Both the position numbers and the translations under genes were made by a program. A DNA stretch of 55,849 nucleotides from Corynebacterium sp. (GTDB taxonomy: Bacteria > Actinomycetota > Actinomycetes > Mycobacteriales > Mycobacteriaceae), in contig NZ_JAUNKC010000020.1 of NCBI RefSeq assembly GCF_030532965.1, positions 1-55,849 of the forward strand, read 5' to 3'. Positions 1 through 8,436 of the stretch are shown here, in pieces; position 1 is the first letter of the stretch; every line of letters starts with the position of its first letter. Under the pieces are notes generated by a model that saw only the letters and a program-made list of their open reading frames with translations, made no database searches and was not told the DNA's origin.

Positions 1-7
1 AGAATCC

Positions 8-241
8 TCACCAACCACACAACCAAAGCAGCATAACCGACGGGTTAGAAAAGGCTAAAGACACAGTATTCAGGTACTTAAGTAACTCATCTTTTGGGCC
101 GTCGGGAAGCGAGCGGTGTTTATATTCTCCGACTACAGCGAGAAAATCTTCCTCACTGTTGATGTGCTGTCTTATCGGGAAGTGCCCTGGGAAGGGAGTG
201 TTGCGGCGAAGGGCAGCCCCGCATTGTTTCGGTAGACTACT
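8..241 (-). pseudogene. possible degraded gene remnant at the window's left edge
   Basis: About 77 sense codons on the minus strand, running from just after a TGA to a TGA at 8-10. The translation has ordinary protein composition: a charged middle (SEEDFLAVVGEYKHR) and a hydrophobic end (SVMLLWLCGW). No ATG, GTG or TTG start lies in its first 50 or so codons, and a stop bounds it upstream, so it cannot be an intact gene as seen. I do not recognise the family. It lies directly downstream of the GNAT gene. It may be the 3' end of a decayed gene, or chance. Confidence 0.2.
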
Positions 242-245
242 TCAA

Positions 246-533
246 TTAGCCAGCAACCAGGTCTTGGTACTCCGCGTGCTTATTCACGAAGTGCTCAACG
301 GCGGAGCAAGTTGGAGTGATTGTAAGTCCCTCGGCGCGGGTATCGTCTAGCGCCGCTTTAATGAGCGGGCTGGAAAGACCCTGGCCGCGGAAGTTTTCTT
401 TAATCACTGTGTGGTTGAAGTCGCGGTTGCCTGGCTGCGGATCATAAGCGGCGAAGCCTGCAGTTTTCCCGTCGATGGTGATGACGAAGCGGTTGTTTTC
501 TGGTTCGTGCGTGATTGTAGGGGTCGTGGACAC
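246..533 (-). CDS. short GNAT-family N-acetyltransferase (COG2388/YjdJ-like)
   Basis: A 95-residue protein that is a minimal GNAT fold and should transfer an acetyl group from acetyl-CoA to an unknown amine. The acetyl-CoA pyrophosphate-binding loop is visible as NFRGQGLSSPL near residues 46-56. The C-terminal pattern PTCSAVEHFVNKHAEY matches the short COG2388 subgroup, whose members are usually about 90-110 residues. I chose the GTG at 531-533 rather than the upstream ATG at 587: AAGGAG sits seven bases before it, and the extra 18 upstream residues lack homologous character. It is divergent from the beta-helix pair that begins at 678. The substrate cannot be read from the sequence. Confidence 0.8.
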   Translation of the reverse strand: MSTTPTITHEPENNRFVITIDGKTAGFAAYDPQPGNRDFNHTVIKENFRGQGLSSPLIKAALDDTRAEGLTITPTCSAVEHFVNKHAEYQDLVAG

Positions 534-677
534 GATGTTTCTCCTTAAGTTTGTATTTTCCCACCAGGGTACCTGTTGGATCGTCATGCTGGGTTTTGCT
601 TAGGTGGTCACTATTATTGGATGGGTATATCTCGGCGGGGTTTAGGCCCGTAACGAACAATGAGGGTTTATAAGCTT

Positions 678-1604
678 ATGACCAAACACTTCGAACTCAC
701 CGATGAAACTTTGCTGGTTGATGGGGTGACTCTGCGCCGGATTCGGGCAACCCGGGATCTACCGCATAAACATCGCGTTGTTAGAGCCGGTGATCTTGGG
801 GGTTGGGTGGAATCGGAAGACAATCTTTCGGAAAACGCCTGGATTTATGACGAGGCGAAGGTCTACGGGTTTGGTAATGCCACAGGTACCGCCTTGGTAT
901 TCGGTCACGCCGAAGTGAACGGGCACGCGCAGGTAAGCGGAACCGCCCAGGTATCCGGGCACGCGAAGGTTTTTGATTTCGGGCACGTGTGCGACGGCAT
1001 GGTGTATGGGAATGCCCAGGTATATGGGCATTCGGAAATCACGGACAACGCAAAGGTGTACGACGACGCCATTGTTCATGGCTTCGCGCAGGTCGCCGGG
1101 CAAGCGTGCGTGTACGGTTCCGCTAAGGTGTACGGACATGCGAGCGTCGAAAAGCAGGCAGAAGTATACGACAACGCTGAGGTTTTCGACTTCGTCAGCG
1201 TCTCCGGCTCCGCGCGGATTTGCAACAACGCGCGGGTGTTCGGGCATGTCGTGATAACCAATTGCGGCGGTGTGCGCGATGAAGCGGAAGTGTTCGGCTA
1301 CGCCGAGGTGGACACCCGCATGCCTATCGGCGGAAAAGCGCTGGTATCGGGGCATGTGAGCATACCGGTAGCCGCCGTGATCGCAGGCGATGCGCGTATT
1401 TCCGGGCCACATCATGTTCGGGTCGCGCGGGTCGACGCGGGGCCGTGGGTGACCACGTATCGCACCGCGAACGGCCACCACATTCGACACGACTTGTGGG
1501 CGGGAACGTTGCCGCAGTTACGCGCGGCAACCGGGGCGGAGCTGGGCTGGGCTGCGGAATGCGACGCTATCGAAAAACTTATTGCCAGCTGGGACGAAGA
1601 ATAG
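678..1604 (+). CDS. YdcK-like left-handed beta-helix protein, copy A
   Basis: A 308-residue protein built mostly of imperfect hexapeptide repeats (NAQVYG, SAKVYG, HAEVNG, NAEVFD), the signature of a left-handed parallel beta-helix. The N-terminal motif FELTDETL and the block RIRATRDL...GDLGGWVES are shared with the three other copies here and resemble E. coli YdcK, a protein of unknown function often labelled a putative acetyltransferase. The C-terminal block TTYRTANGHHIRHDLW is also shared. The start at 678 (second in-frame ATG) is preferred because GAGGG lies 11 bases upstream and the product then aligns with the paralogues. No catalytic histidine motif of known hexapeptide acyltransferases is evident. 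The gene overlaps the next one by one base. Confidence 0.75.
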   Translation: MTKHFELTDETLLVDGVTLRRIRATRDLPHKHRVVRAGDLGGWVESEDNLSENAWIYDEAKVYGFGNATGTALVFGHAEVNGHAQVSGTAQVSGHAKVFDFGHVCDGMVYGNAQVYGHSEITDNAKVYDDAIVHGFAQVAGQACVYGSAKVYGHASVEKQAEVYDNAEVFDFVSVSGSARICNNARVFGHVVITNCGGVRDEAEVFGYAEVDTRMPIGGKALVSGHVSIPVAAVIAGDARISGPHHVRVARVDAGPWVTTYRTANGHHIRHDLWAGTLPQLRAATGAELGWAAECDAIEKLIASWDEE

Positions 1605-2473
1605 TGGCGTATTTCGAGCTCACCGACGAAACCTTGCAACTAGGTGCAAGGGTGCTCCATCGCATCCGCGCCACCACCGACATAGCTGGCCACATCCGGC
1701 GCGGCGAGCTCGGAGGCTGGGTGGAATCACCGCAAAACCTCACTGGCGCGGCATGGGTTGCGGAGGAAGCAAAGGTGTACGGCAATGCCTGGGTCACCGA
1801 CGAAGCGCGCGTATCGGGTACCGCTGAGGTCTTCGGCTCCGCCAATATCTGCGGTTTAGCGCAGGTCGGCGGGAACGCCCGGGTTTTCGGAAGCGCGCGG
1901 ATGTTCGACCAAACCTCGATCTCCGGCGCTGCCCAGCTATGCGGCAACGCCGAACTGCTTGTGGATTCTTGTGTCTCCGGCAATGCGAAGGTGTGCGAAA
2001 CCGCCGTGCTCACCGATTCCGCACATGCCACCGACGACTGCCAGGTGGGTGGTTACGCCTGCTTACGCGGGGCAAGTGTCGTGGGCGGTAGCGCCACGAT
2101 TTCCGGGCAGGTATCGCTTTTCGACGCCCCCACCGTCGGCGGTAACGCAACCATGTCCGGTTCCATCATCGTTTGCGGCGGGCCCACAATCGCAACCACC
2201 GCGCATATCACCGCCCCGGAAGACGTGCTCAGCATGGTCGTGGCGGCGGCCTCCGGCGAAACCATCACCGCCTATCGGTGCCGCACCGGGCACCGGATTC
2301 ACTATGGCGATTGGGACGGCGGCCTTGACGAGTTCCGCGCCGAGATTTCCCGGCGCGCTGAAACAGAATGGCCGAAAGCACACGCTCATGCGGCGACACT
2401 GGATCGGTGGCGTTACGAATTCGACCAAATACTAAACCTGCTGGCCAGCCGGGTGGAATTCTGGGATAACTAA
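1604..2473 (+). CDS. YdcK-like left-handed beta-helix protein, copy B
   Basis: A 289-residue paralogue of copy A with the same three-part layout: an N-terminal AYFELTDETL and RIRATTDI...GELGGWVES block, a central run of hexapeptide repeats (NAWVTD, EARVSG, NARVFG) to about residue 210, and a C-terminal TAYRCRTGHRIHYGDWDG block followed by a short helical tail. The start is the GTG at 1604-1606, which shares its first base with the last base of the upstream TAG. This implies translational coupling, since no strong ribosome binding site precedes it. An open frame extends further upstream into copy A, but that part is out-of-frame coding sequence. Function unknown. Confidence 0.75.
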   Translation: MAYFELTDETLQLGARVLHRIRATTDIAGHIRRGELGGWVESPQNLTGAAWVAEEAKVYGNAWVTDEARVSGTAEVFGSANICGLAQVGGNARVFGSARMFDQTSISGAAQLCGNAELLVDSCVSGNAKVCETAVLTDSAHATDDCQVGGYACLRGASVVGGSATISGQVSLFDAPTVGGNATMSGSIIVCGGPTIATTAHITAPEDVLSMVVAAASGETITAYRCRTGHRIHYGDWDGGLDEFRAEISRRAETEWPKAHAHAATLDRWRYEFDQILNLLASRVEFWDN

Positions 2474-2477
2474 GACT

Positions 2478-2511
2478 AACACCCCAACACCAGTGATGAT
2501 GTTGGGGTGTT
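2478..2511 (+). terminator. hairpin after the beta-helix pair
   Basis: A perfect 12-bp inverted repeat (AACACCCCAACA and its complement) with a 10-base loop, starting four bases after the copy B stop. No T-run follows on the plus strand. It lies between two converging transcription units (beta-helix genes and tRNA-Phe) and could end either. Confidence 0.6.
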
Positions 2512-2518
2512 AAAAGTG

Positions 2519-2591
2519 TGGCACGGACCAGGATCGAACTGGTGACCTTCCACTTTTCAGGCGGACGCTCTACCGACTGAGCTATCTGGCC
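2519..2591 (-). tRNA. tRNA-Phe (GAA), with an unusual acceptor stem
   Basis: A cloverleaf with D-arm GCTC/GAGC, anticodon stem TCCGC/GTGGA, anticodon loop CTGAAAA (GAA, Phe) and T-arm ACCAG/CTGGT around TTCGATC. The 5' acceptor strand is GGCCAGA, the normal actinobacterial form. The 3' strand is CCGTGCC, which leaves pairs 4-69, 5-68 and 7-66 mismatched. The discriminator is A and no CCA is encoded. See findings. Confidence 0.8.
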
Positions 2592-2612
2592 AGAGTGCTA
2601 CAACACACTCAG

Positions 2613-2686
2613 CGACCCTGACGGGGCTCGAACCCGCGACCTCCGCCGTGACAGGGCGGCGCGCTAACCAACTGCGCCACAGGGCC
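2613..2686 (-). tRNA. tRNA-Asp (GTC), copy 1
   Basis: Complete cloverleaf: acceptor GGCCCTG/CAGGGTC, anticodon loop CTGTCAC (GTC), T-loop TTCGAGC, discriminator G, no encoded CCA. It lies 21 bases upstream of tRNA-Phe in the same orientation. It is identical to the copy at 7340-7413, and identity extends one base beyond the gene on each side (76 bp in total). Confidence 0.95.
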
Positions 2687-2950
2687 AAAATTGTGAAAGA
2701 AGGTTTCCCTTCAACGTTTGATAACAATACACAGCATCATCAAGACTAATCAAATCCGCAGGTAAAAGGCAATCTAGCCACTGTTCAAATTAGTGAAATA
2801 CCACGCGAATTCCACACCCCTCAGCCGAGGCGGAGTACGGAGACCGCCACTCTTTTCAAACCGATTAAAAAGGATACGCGCTTTCGTTGTATTGGCCGCA
2901 TTGGTTCGGAAGCGTTCCGGCACAGCAATCCAGCCTAAAAGCATTGTAAT

Positions 2951-2969
2951 TAAGGGTCGCCTACCCTAA
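2951..2969 (+). promoter_or_regulatory. DtxR/IdeR-type iron box upstream of irtA
   Basis: The 19-mer TAAGGGTCGCCTACCCTAA matches the DtxR consensus TTAGGTTAGCCTAACCTAA at 15 of 19 positions and is itself palindromic. It ends 28 bases before the irtA start, where bound DtxR-Fe2+ would block transcription when iron is plentiful. The rest of the 2687-2950 gap holds no gene that I can see. Confidence 0.8.
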
Positions 2970-2997
2970 ACTTTGACGAAACAAGAGGAGGCTCGCC

Positions 2998-5526
2998 ATG
3001 AGTAAAGGAATTCAAGGAGCAGTACTCCGCGCCCTTGGTGCCAAGGAACATCTGGCAACCGTCACTGGCTCGTCATGGATTACCCCGCATGTGGTACGGG
3101 TTGATTTCCACTCCGCAGATCTACTTGATCCGGCAGGCGAGTCCCCCAGCTCCTGGGTACGCGGCTGGTTTCCGGATCCTGATGGCAAAAGCACGCTCCA
3201 CCAGCGTGGATACACCTTCCTCGACTCTGATTCAGCGACTGGCACCTTTTCCATCGCATTCCTGATCCATGAGCCTGCCGGGCCCGCCTCTACCTGGGCG
3301 GTGAAGGCACAACCAGGCGATGTGGTGGTGTTTCAACGCTACGGTAGCGAGGGCTTTAGCCCATCTGACCCGCCTCCGGCTGGGTATCTATTGGTTGGCG
3401 ACGCGGCTTCTTGGCCGGGAATTCGCTCTATCGTCGCATCGCTTCCCACCGGTGTCCCGATCAAGGTGATCATGGAACAGCATCATGAAGCCGATAACGA
3501 ACTCCCCTTCCCCGAACACCCGGATCTCAGCGTTACGTGGGTTCCAACCAGTGGAGATTCCCGCACGTTGGTTAACGAGCTCAGTGGCGATGATTACCAC
3601 GGTTGGCGCACGTGGGTTGCCGCAGAAACCGTAGCGACCCGGTTGGTGCGGCAGGCCCTTCAGATCGACCATGGCCAGAACAAGGGAACCATGCATGCCC
3701 AAGCCTACTGGGTGCGCGGTAAAGCGATGGGTAAAAAAGTCGAGGTGGAAACCACCGCGGAACAATCCACAGACCAGGAGGCACGGCCTGGCTCAACCGT
3801 CGAAAAGGCAGAACCCACCACTTCTATTCTGCGGCCAGCCCGAACTGTCCTCATCGCCAGCGGTATCGCGCAGGGCTTGTTGTCGCTACTGGAAGTCGCC
3901 CCGCTGATTCTGTTCGCGGAGCTTGCGCGTCGGTTGCTTACTAGCGCCGACCGTGACGTTTTGGTCTCCCTCGGCGTAACTGGAACGATCATTATGCTTT
4001 CTGGCGCTGCGGGAACCGCGTTGATGCTTTTGCTATTGCATCTTTACGACGTACGTTTCAGCGCTGCGTTACGGGAGCGGGTGTTGCGAAAACTAACGCG
4101 GGTGCCGTTGGGGTGGTTCCGACGGCGGCGCACCGCTGAGGTGAAGAAGCTCGTCCAGGACGACATCACCGCCCTGCACTACCTGGTCACGCACGCTGTA
4201 CCGGATCTGGTTGCGGCGGCGGTGACTCCGCTGGCCATCATCATTTACCTGTTCGCCGTCGATTGGCGACTCGGCTTCGTGCTGCTGATACCAGTGATTA
4301 TCTACATCGTCGTAATGCTACGGATGGCAACCGCAGACAAGCCACGAATGCGCCAGATGCTGCAATACAACGCCACGCTCTCGGGTGACGCAGAGCGGTT
4401 CATCTCTGGACAACCCGCAGCACGTATCTTCGGCGACGATGCCACCATCAATCTGCCCCGTCGGCTGTCCGAGCTGCGTGCATTCCTCACCGCGTGGCAA
4501 TTGGAAACCATCAACGCTAAATCCGCAAGCATACAACTTAATCGCCCACTCACGGTGATGGTGTTGCTCAGTGTTGCCGGAACCGCGTTGATTACCACCG
4601 GGCTGATGCCTGCGGCTGACCTGCTACCGTTCCTTGTGCTTGGCACAAGCTTTGGCAATCGGCTCCTCTCAATTTCCTACGCCGCGAACGGGTTACAGGC
4701 TGGAATGACTGCCAAAACCGCACTGGAGTTAATGCTCGCTTCCCCGGAGCTCGCTACGCCGCCACCCGGCGCGCCTTCGATCCCCCATCACACCGGGCCT
4801 GCTGACATCCGGCTTCACGACGTCACCTTCGGCTACACTCCTGGGCAGCCGATTTTAGAGCACATCAGTCTTGCGGTGCCGCCTGGCAAAGTCACCGCGA
4901 TTGTGGGCCCCTCGGGGGCCGGTAAGTCCACGGTCGCGGCATTGGTGGCGAGGTTTTGGGACCCGGATTCCGGCACCATCACCTTAGACGGCACTGACCT
5001 CACAGGCATTTCGGAGACACAGTTACACAGTCACATTGCGGCCGTGCTTCAAGATGTTCAGCTTATCCGTGGCACCATTCACGACAACATCGCTTTGGGA
5101 TATCCTCATGCAACTCGTGCGCAGGTGGTAGCGGCCGCTGAGGCTGCCTTTGTCGATCAGGTTATCCGGCGCTTACCCGCAGGCTATGACACTCTGGTGG
5201 ATCGGGACAGTCTTTCTGGTGGTCAGCGGCAGCGCATCGCTATCGCCCGGGCGCTATTGGGGAATCCTCGCGCGGTGATTTTGGATGAGGCCACCGCTGC
5301 GGCTGATCCGGACTCGGAGTGGGCAATCCGCCAGGGGCTTAATCGACTTCTTGAGGGCCGCACTGTGCTAATCATCGCGCATCGACTGCATACCATCGCG
5401 GATGCGGACACGATTGTCGTTCTTGACAAAGGTCGTGTCGTCGAACAAGGCACGGATAGTGCCCTGCGGAAACGGGGCGGTTTGTACGCCACTTTGACTG
5501 ATAATGCCCGGAAGGCTCTCCAATGA
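2998..5526 (+). CDS. irtA: IrtA-like siderophore importer: siderophore-interaction domain fused to ABC transporter
   Basis: An 842-residue fusion. Residues about 15-240 form a siderophore-interacting FAD domain with the flavin-binding R-x-Y-T signature (R70-GYT). This domain would reduce the ferric siderophore on the cytoplasmic side. A linker leads to a six-helix exporter-type membrane domain (about 280-570) and a nucleotide-binding domain with Walker A GPSGAGKST near 637, signature LSGGQRQR near 738 and Walker B AVILDEAT near 760. Length and order match mycobacterial IrtA, which with IrtB imports mycobactin-type siderophores. The start is supported by AGGAGG seven bases upstream. It overlaps irtB by four bases, so the two should be made together as a heterodimer. 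The iron box upstream implies repression by DtxR. The actual siderophore is unknown. Confidence 0.93.
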   Translation: MSKGIQGAVLRALGAKEHLATVTGSSWITPHVVRVDFHSADLLDPAGESPSSWVRGWFPDPDGKSTLHQRGYTFLDSDSATGTFSIAFLIHEPAGPASTWAVKAQPGDVVVFQRYGSEGFSPSDPPPAGYLLVGDAASWPGIRSIVASLPTGVPIKVIMEQHHEADNELPFPEHPDLSVTWVPTSGDSRTLVNELSGDDYHGWRTWVAAETVATRLVRQALQIDHGQNKGTMHAQAYWVRGKAMGKKVEVETTAEQSTDQEARPGSTVEKAEPTTSILRPARTVLIASGIAQGLLSLLEVAPLILFAELARRLLTSADRDVLVSLGVTGTIIMLSGAAGTALMLLLLHLYDVRFSAALRERVLRKLTRVPLGWFRRRRTAEVKKLVQDDITALHYLVTHAVPDLVAAAVTPLAIIIYLFAVDWRLGFVLLIPVIIYIVVMLRMATADKPRMRQMLQYNATLSGDAERFISGQPAARIFGDDATINLPRRLSELRAFLTAWQLETINAKSASIQLNRPLTVMVLLSVAGTALITTGLMPAADLLPFLVLGTSFGNRLLSISYAANGLQAGMTAKTALELMLASPELATPPPGAPSIPHHTGPADIRLHDVTFGYTPGQPILEHISLAVPPGKVTAIVGPSGAGKSTVAALVARFWDPDSGTITLDGTDLTGISETQLHSHIAAVLQDVQLIRGTIHDNIALGYPHATRAQVVAAAEAAFVDQVIRRLPAGYDTLVDRDSLSGGQRQRIAIARALLGNPRAVILDEATAAADPDSEWAIRQGLNRLLEGRTVLIIAHRLHTIADADTIVVLDKGRVVEQGTDSALRKRGGLYATLTDNARKALQ

Positions 5527-7247
5527 TGCTTAAAGATTTCACCGTAATCACCAGCACCGCTGGAAGCCGCTACCGGAAGGTTTTTATCGGCCTGACGCTT
5601 CTGTCAGCTGCGCTACAGGCGGCTGCTGTCATGATGCTCGTTCCTGTTCTTTCTGCGCTATTCAGCTCCAGTCCGGCTTCCGCTTGGCCGTGGCTTTCCG
5701 TGCAGGTGGTTGTCGTCGCTGCCGTGTGGGTCATTGATGGCCTAGCTATGCGGGCGGGTCTGCGGCTGGGGTTGATGATCATGCAGGAGATAGAAGATGC
5801 GGGTGTGGATGCCATTCGGCATCTTGACCCAAGTGACTTGCATGGTACCCGCGCGTCGAAGATACGCGACTTGGTGTCCACAGGCGGCAGCGAGTCCGTT
5901 TCCGCGGTGGTGTTGTTGATTGCTCCGATTGTGCATTCGCTTGTCTTCGTTCCGCTACTGAGTCTTATGCTGCTGACTGTTGCTTGGCAGCTGGCGGCGG
6001 TGGCCGTGCTCGGTGGCCTGTTGCTTGCCACCGCGTTTGTTCTCAGCAGACGTGCCATCGGCCGGGCAGATCGCGCTTATGCCGATTCTTCCCGGGAGCT
6101 TGACGATCACGCCCTTGACTTTGCATGGGCTCAGCCGACGCTGCGCTCCACCGGCGTTGCTGGTAGTGCCCTCGATAACGTTCTTCGCACGTCCCGCAAG
6201 CGCGGGCTTCAACTGCTTATGTGGCAAATTCCTGGCGATACGCTCTTTAGTATCGCCTTGCAGTTGATCCTCTTGGGATTCGGCGGAGTTACCGGCTGGC
6301 TTTATCTCAACGGGGCACTTAGTGGCGCTGCAGCCGCCGCAATGGTTGTTGTTTTGCTTCGCGTCGTCGAAACCGTCGGCTCCTTGTCGCTACTGGCCAC
6401 GCCTATGGCGTCGATAAGCAGGCGTCTTGGCGAAGTACGAACACTGGTGGAGCAACGAAACGCGCGCGACGGATCCCAAAAACCACCGACAACCAACAAT
6501 GACGAGCCACCCGCCGTCGGCGTTAACGGGGTAAGTTTTAGCTATCCGGACGGCACTCGCGCCCTTGACGAGGTGGATCTAACAGTGCCCGCTGGCAGCT
6601 TCACGGTGATCGTGGGCGGCTCCGGCTCCGGCAAGTCCACCCTCTTAGACATCCTCGCCGGCCTGCGCGAACCCACCGTCGGCGAGGTCCGGTGGAACGA
6701 CGTTCCAACCCCGGCGGCCCAGCGGCGTGCGGGCACTTCCATGATGTTCCAAACCACGGACCTGCGGCCGGGCACACTGCGCGACAATGTTATGCCTAGT
6801 TCCGGTCCCGATGAGGCACCGCTTCTTGCCAGCATCGCGAAACAAGCACAGCTCAACGAGGTGCTGGCGGGGCTTCCGGATGGCTGGGATTCCCGCATCG
6901 GTGAGGGCGGCGGCACCCTATCCGGCGGCGAACGTCAGCGAGTCGGGCTCGCCCGCGCCTTGGCCAAACCCGCCGGGTTATTGCTTGTCGACGAGGCCAC
7001 CTCGGCGCTTGACGCCATTACCGAACGTTCAGCCGTGGATGCATTAGGGGCGCTCCGGGGCAAACGCACCATCATCGCAGTGACCCACCGCCCCGCAATG
7101 ATCCGGCTAGCAGACACAGTGGTGGTACTTGACGATGCCACGGTCGCGGAGCACGGTTCAGCCGATGAATTACTCGCCCGGCGTGGCGTATTCGCCGATC
7201 TGTGGGCCCGGTGGCGGGCCGTCGAAAAGTGGCAAGTTCACTCTTAG
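5523..7247 (+). CDS. irtB: IrtB-like ABC transporter half
   Basis: A 574-residue half-transporter: six membrane helices in residues 1-300, then an ATPase domain with Walker A GGSGSGKST near 364, signature LSGGERQRVGLARAL near 466 and Walker B GLLLVDEATSALD near 487. It has no siderophore-interaction domain, as expected for IrtB. ATGA overlap with irtA indicates translational coupling and a 1:1 IrtAB complex in the cytoplasmic membrane. A strong hairpin begins 39 bases after the stop. The residue just before the conserved Asp-Glu is normal in both subunits, so both sites look capable of ATP binding. Confidence 0.93.
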   Translation: MMLKDFTVITSTAGSRYRKVFIGLTLLSAALQAAAVMMLVPVLSALFSSSPASAWPWLSVQVVVVAAVWVIDGLAMRAGLRLGLMIMQEIEDAGVDAIRHLDPSDLHGTRASKIRDLVSTGGSESVSAVVLLIAPIVHSLVFVPLLSLMLLTVAWQLAAVAVLGGLLLATAFVLSRRAIGRADRAYADSSRELDDHALDFAWAQPTLRSTGVAGSALDNVLRTSRKRGLQLLMWQIPGDTLFSIALQLILLGFGGVTGWLYLNGALSGAAAAAMVVVLLRVVETVGSLSLLATPMASISRRLGEVRTLVEQRNARDGSQKPPTTNNDEPPAVGVNGVSFSYPDGTRALDEVDLTVPAGSFTVIVGGSGSGKSTLLDILAGLREPTVGEVRWNDVPTPAAQRRAGTSMMFQTTDLRPGTLRDNVMPSSGPDEAPLLASIAKQAQLNEVLAGLPDGWDSRIGEGGGTLSGGERQRVGLARALAKPAGLLLVDEATSALDAITERSAVDALGALRGKRTIIAVTHRPAMIRLADTVVVLDDATVAEHGSADELLARRGVFADLWARWRAVEKWQVHS

Positions 7248-7285
7248 CCGCACTCCCCTGCCCAGCATTGTCCACACCGAAAAAC

Positions 7286-7331
7286 CACGTGTGGGGTGAG
7301 AAGAACTTTCATTCTTCTCACCCCACACGTG
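7286..7331. terminator. bidirectional terminator between irtB and tRNA-Asp
   Basis: A perfect 20-bp inverted repeat (arms 7286-7305 and 7312-7331) with a six-base loop. On the minus strand it is followed by GGTTTTTCGG, a good intrinsic terminator for tRNA-Asp. On the plus strand the same hairpin closes irtAB but lacks a T-run. Confidence 0.85.
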
Positions 7332-7339
7332 TGAAAATG

Positions 7340-7413
7340 CGACCCTGACGGGGCTCGAACCCGCGACCTCCGCCGTGACAGGGCGGCGCGCTAACCAACT
7401 GCGCCACAGGGCC
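7340..7413 (-). tRNA. tRNA-Asp (GTC), copy 2
   Basis: Identical to the copy at 2613-2686, with anticodon loop CTGTCAC and discriminator G. It follows tRNA-Glu on the minus strand, with a hairpin between them. Confidence 0.95.
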
Positions 7414-7426
7414 ATATTCATTTAAA

Positions 7427-7451
7427 AACACCCTTATTAAATAAGGGTGTT
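7427..7451 (-). terminator. terminator-like hairpin between tRNA-Glu and tRNA-Asp
   Basis: A 10-bp stem (AACACCCTTA/TAAGGGTGTT) with a five-base loop. On the minus strand it is followed by TTTTTAAATG, the arrangement of an intrinsic terminator just after tRNA-Glu. Confidence 0.7.
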
Positions 7452-7453
7452 AG

Positions 7454-7526
7454 TACTCCCAACGGGATTCGAACCCGTGTTGCCGCCGTGAAAGGGCGGA
7501 GTCCTAGGCCCCTAGACGATGGGAGC
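7454..7526 (-). tRNA. tRNA-Glu (TTC)
   Basis: Cloverleaf with acceptor GCTCCCA/TGGGAGT (a G1-U72 pair as usual for tRNA-Glu), anticodon loop CTTTCAC (TTC), T-loop TTCGAAT and discriminator A. No CCA encoded. Confidence 0.95.
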
Positions 7527-7641
7527 AAGCAGATAGTGCCGCACCAAGTTTTACCCCAGTGCTTTCCTAAGCAGCTGGAAGAAAACTATACTTCAGACAC
7601 AACACTTTGGCAAAACCGCAGTTAAACCCACCAAAACCACC

Positions 7642-8280
7642 TTATTTAATAAGCCCCTGCAACACCTGGATCGCCACCGCCACAACAATCGCGTTATAGA
7701 AAAACGCCACGATGCTATGCAGCAACACCACCCGCCTACCCGACGGCCGCACCACCGTCGGATCCGATGTGGCAAAAGACGAACCAATGGTGAAGGCGAA
7801 ATACAGATAGTCCATTAGTTCCGCCCGGCGCACATCGTCATCACCGGGAAACTGAAACACTCCACGTTTCTCGGACGCATCAATCATTTCATAAATCTGG
7901 GCGAACCCAATCTGCATCAACATCCAGGAAAGCACCACCCCAATAGCTGCAACCATTGCATCCACCGAGGAATCAGCATGAACCTCCTGCTTGGCAATCA
8001 GCGCTATAACCGCTGAGTTAATACCCGTAAGGCTCGCAAGCTGCGTAAACCACGAGGACATCCGCAAGATTCGCTTTCGATCTACTGGAAGCACATCCGG
8101 GGCTTCAATTCCACCCCAGGCCGCAACAAAAACCAGAACCACGTAGACGGCCGCGAGCAGTTCCCAGCCAACCAAGACCGCAAATTCGTCAACAATCAAG
8201 TAGGAAATGCTTGAGATGATAATAATCGTCTCGACAACGAGTTTTATCCACCAAAAATGATTGCGAAAGATTGTTTCCAT
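7642..8280 (-). CDS. DUF1345 family membrane protein
   Basis: A 212-residue integral membrane protein with about five hydrophobic segments. The C-terminal half carries the family hallmark: a YLYFAFTIGSSFATSD stretch followed by the basic RRVVLLHSIVAFFYNAIVV segment. DUF1345 proteins have no assigned function; the motif resembles a two-helix ion-channel pore, but that is speculation. The ATG at 8278-8280 is preferred to an upstream GTG at 8334 because the extra residues are proline-rich and unlike a membrane-protein start. No clear Shine-Dalgarno is seen. Divergent from the DUF2335 gene. Confidence 0.7.
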   Translation of the reverse strand: METIFRNHFWWIKLVVETIIIISSISYLIVDEFAVLVGWELLAAVYVVLVFVAAWGGIEAPDVLPVDRKRILRMSSWFTQLASLTGINSAVIALIAKQEVHADSSVDAMVAAIGVVLSWMLMQIGFAQIYEMIDASEKRGVFQFPGDDDVRRAELMDYLYFAFTIGSSFATSDPTVVRPSGRRVVLLHSIVAFFYNAIVVAVAIQVLQGLIK

Positions 8281-8436
8281 GCATTTCACTGTGGCATGAA
8301 GCGGGGGCGGGTTCAAGGGTTTTTGATGGGGCACGAGACAGGAAAAACTGTCATCACTGTTGTATCACGCAGTTCGATCTGGAAAAATGAGCGTGATAAA
8401 ATCGCAGTTTTTCAAGCTATAAAAAGCGGATGCGGA

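Noticed and set aside
759..1490. 243-codon minus-strand frame inside beta-helix copy A
   Set aside because: It mirrors the hexapeptide repeats of the real gene on the other strand; the plus-strand product matches three paralogues.
2998..7247. irtAB as a multidrug exporter pair
   Set aside because: The exporter-like fold is shared, but the N-terminal siderophore-interaction domain and the iron box point to IrtAB-type uptake.
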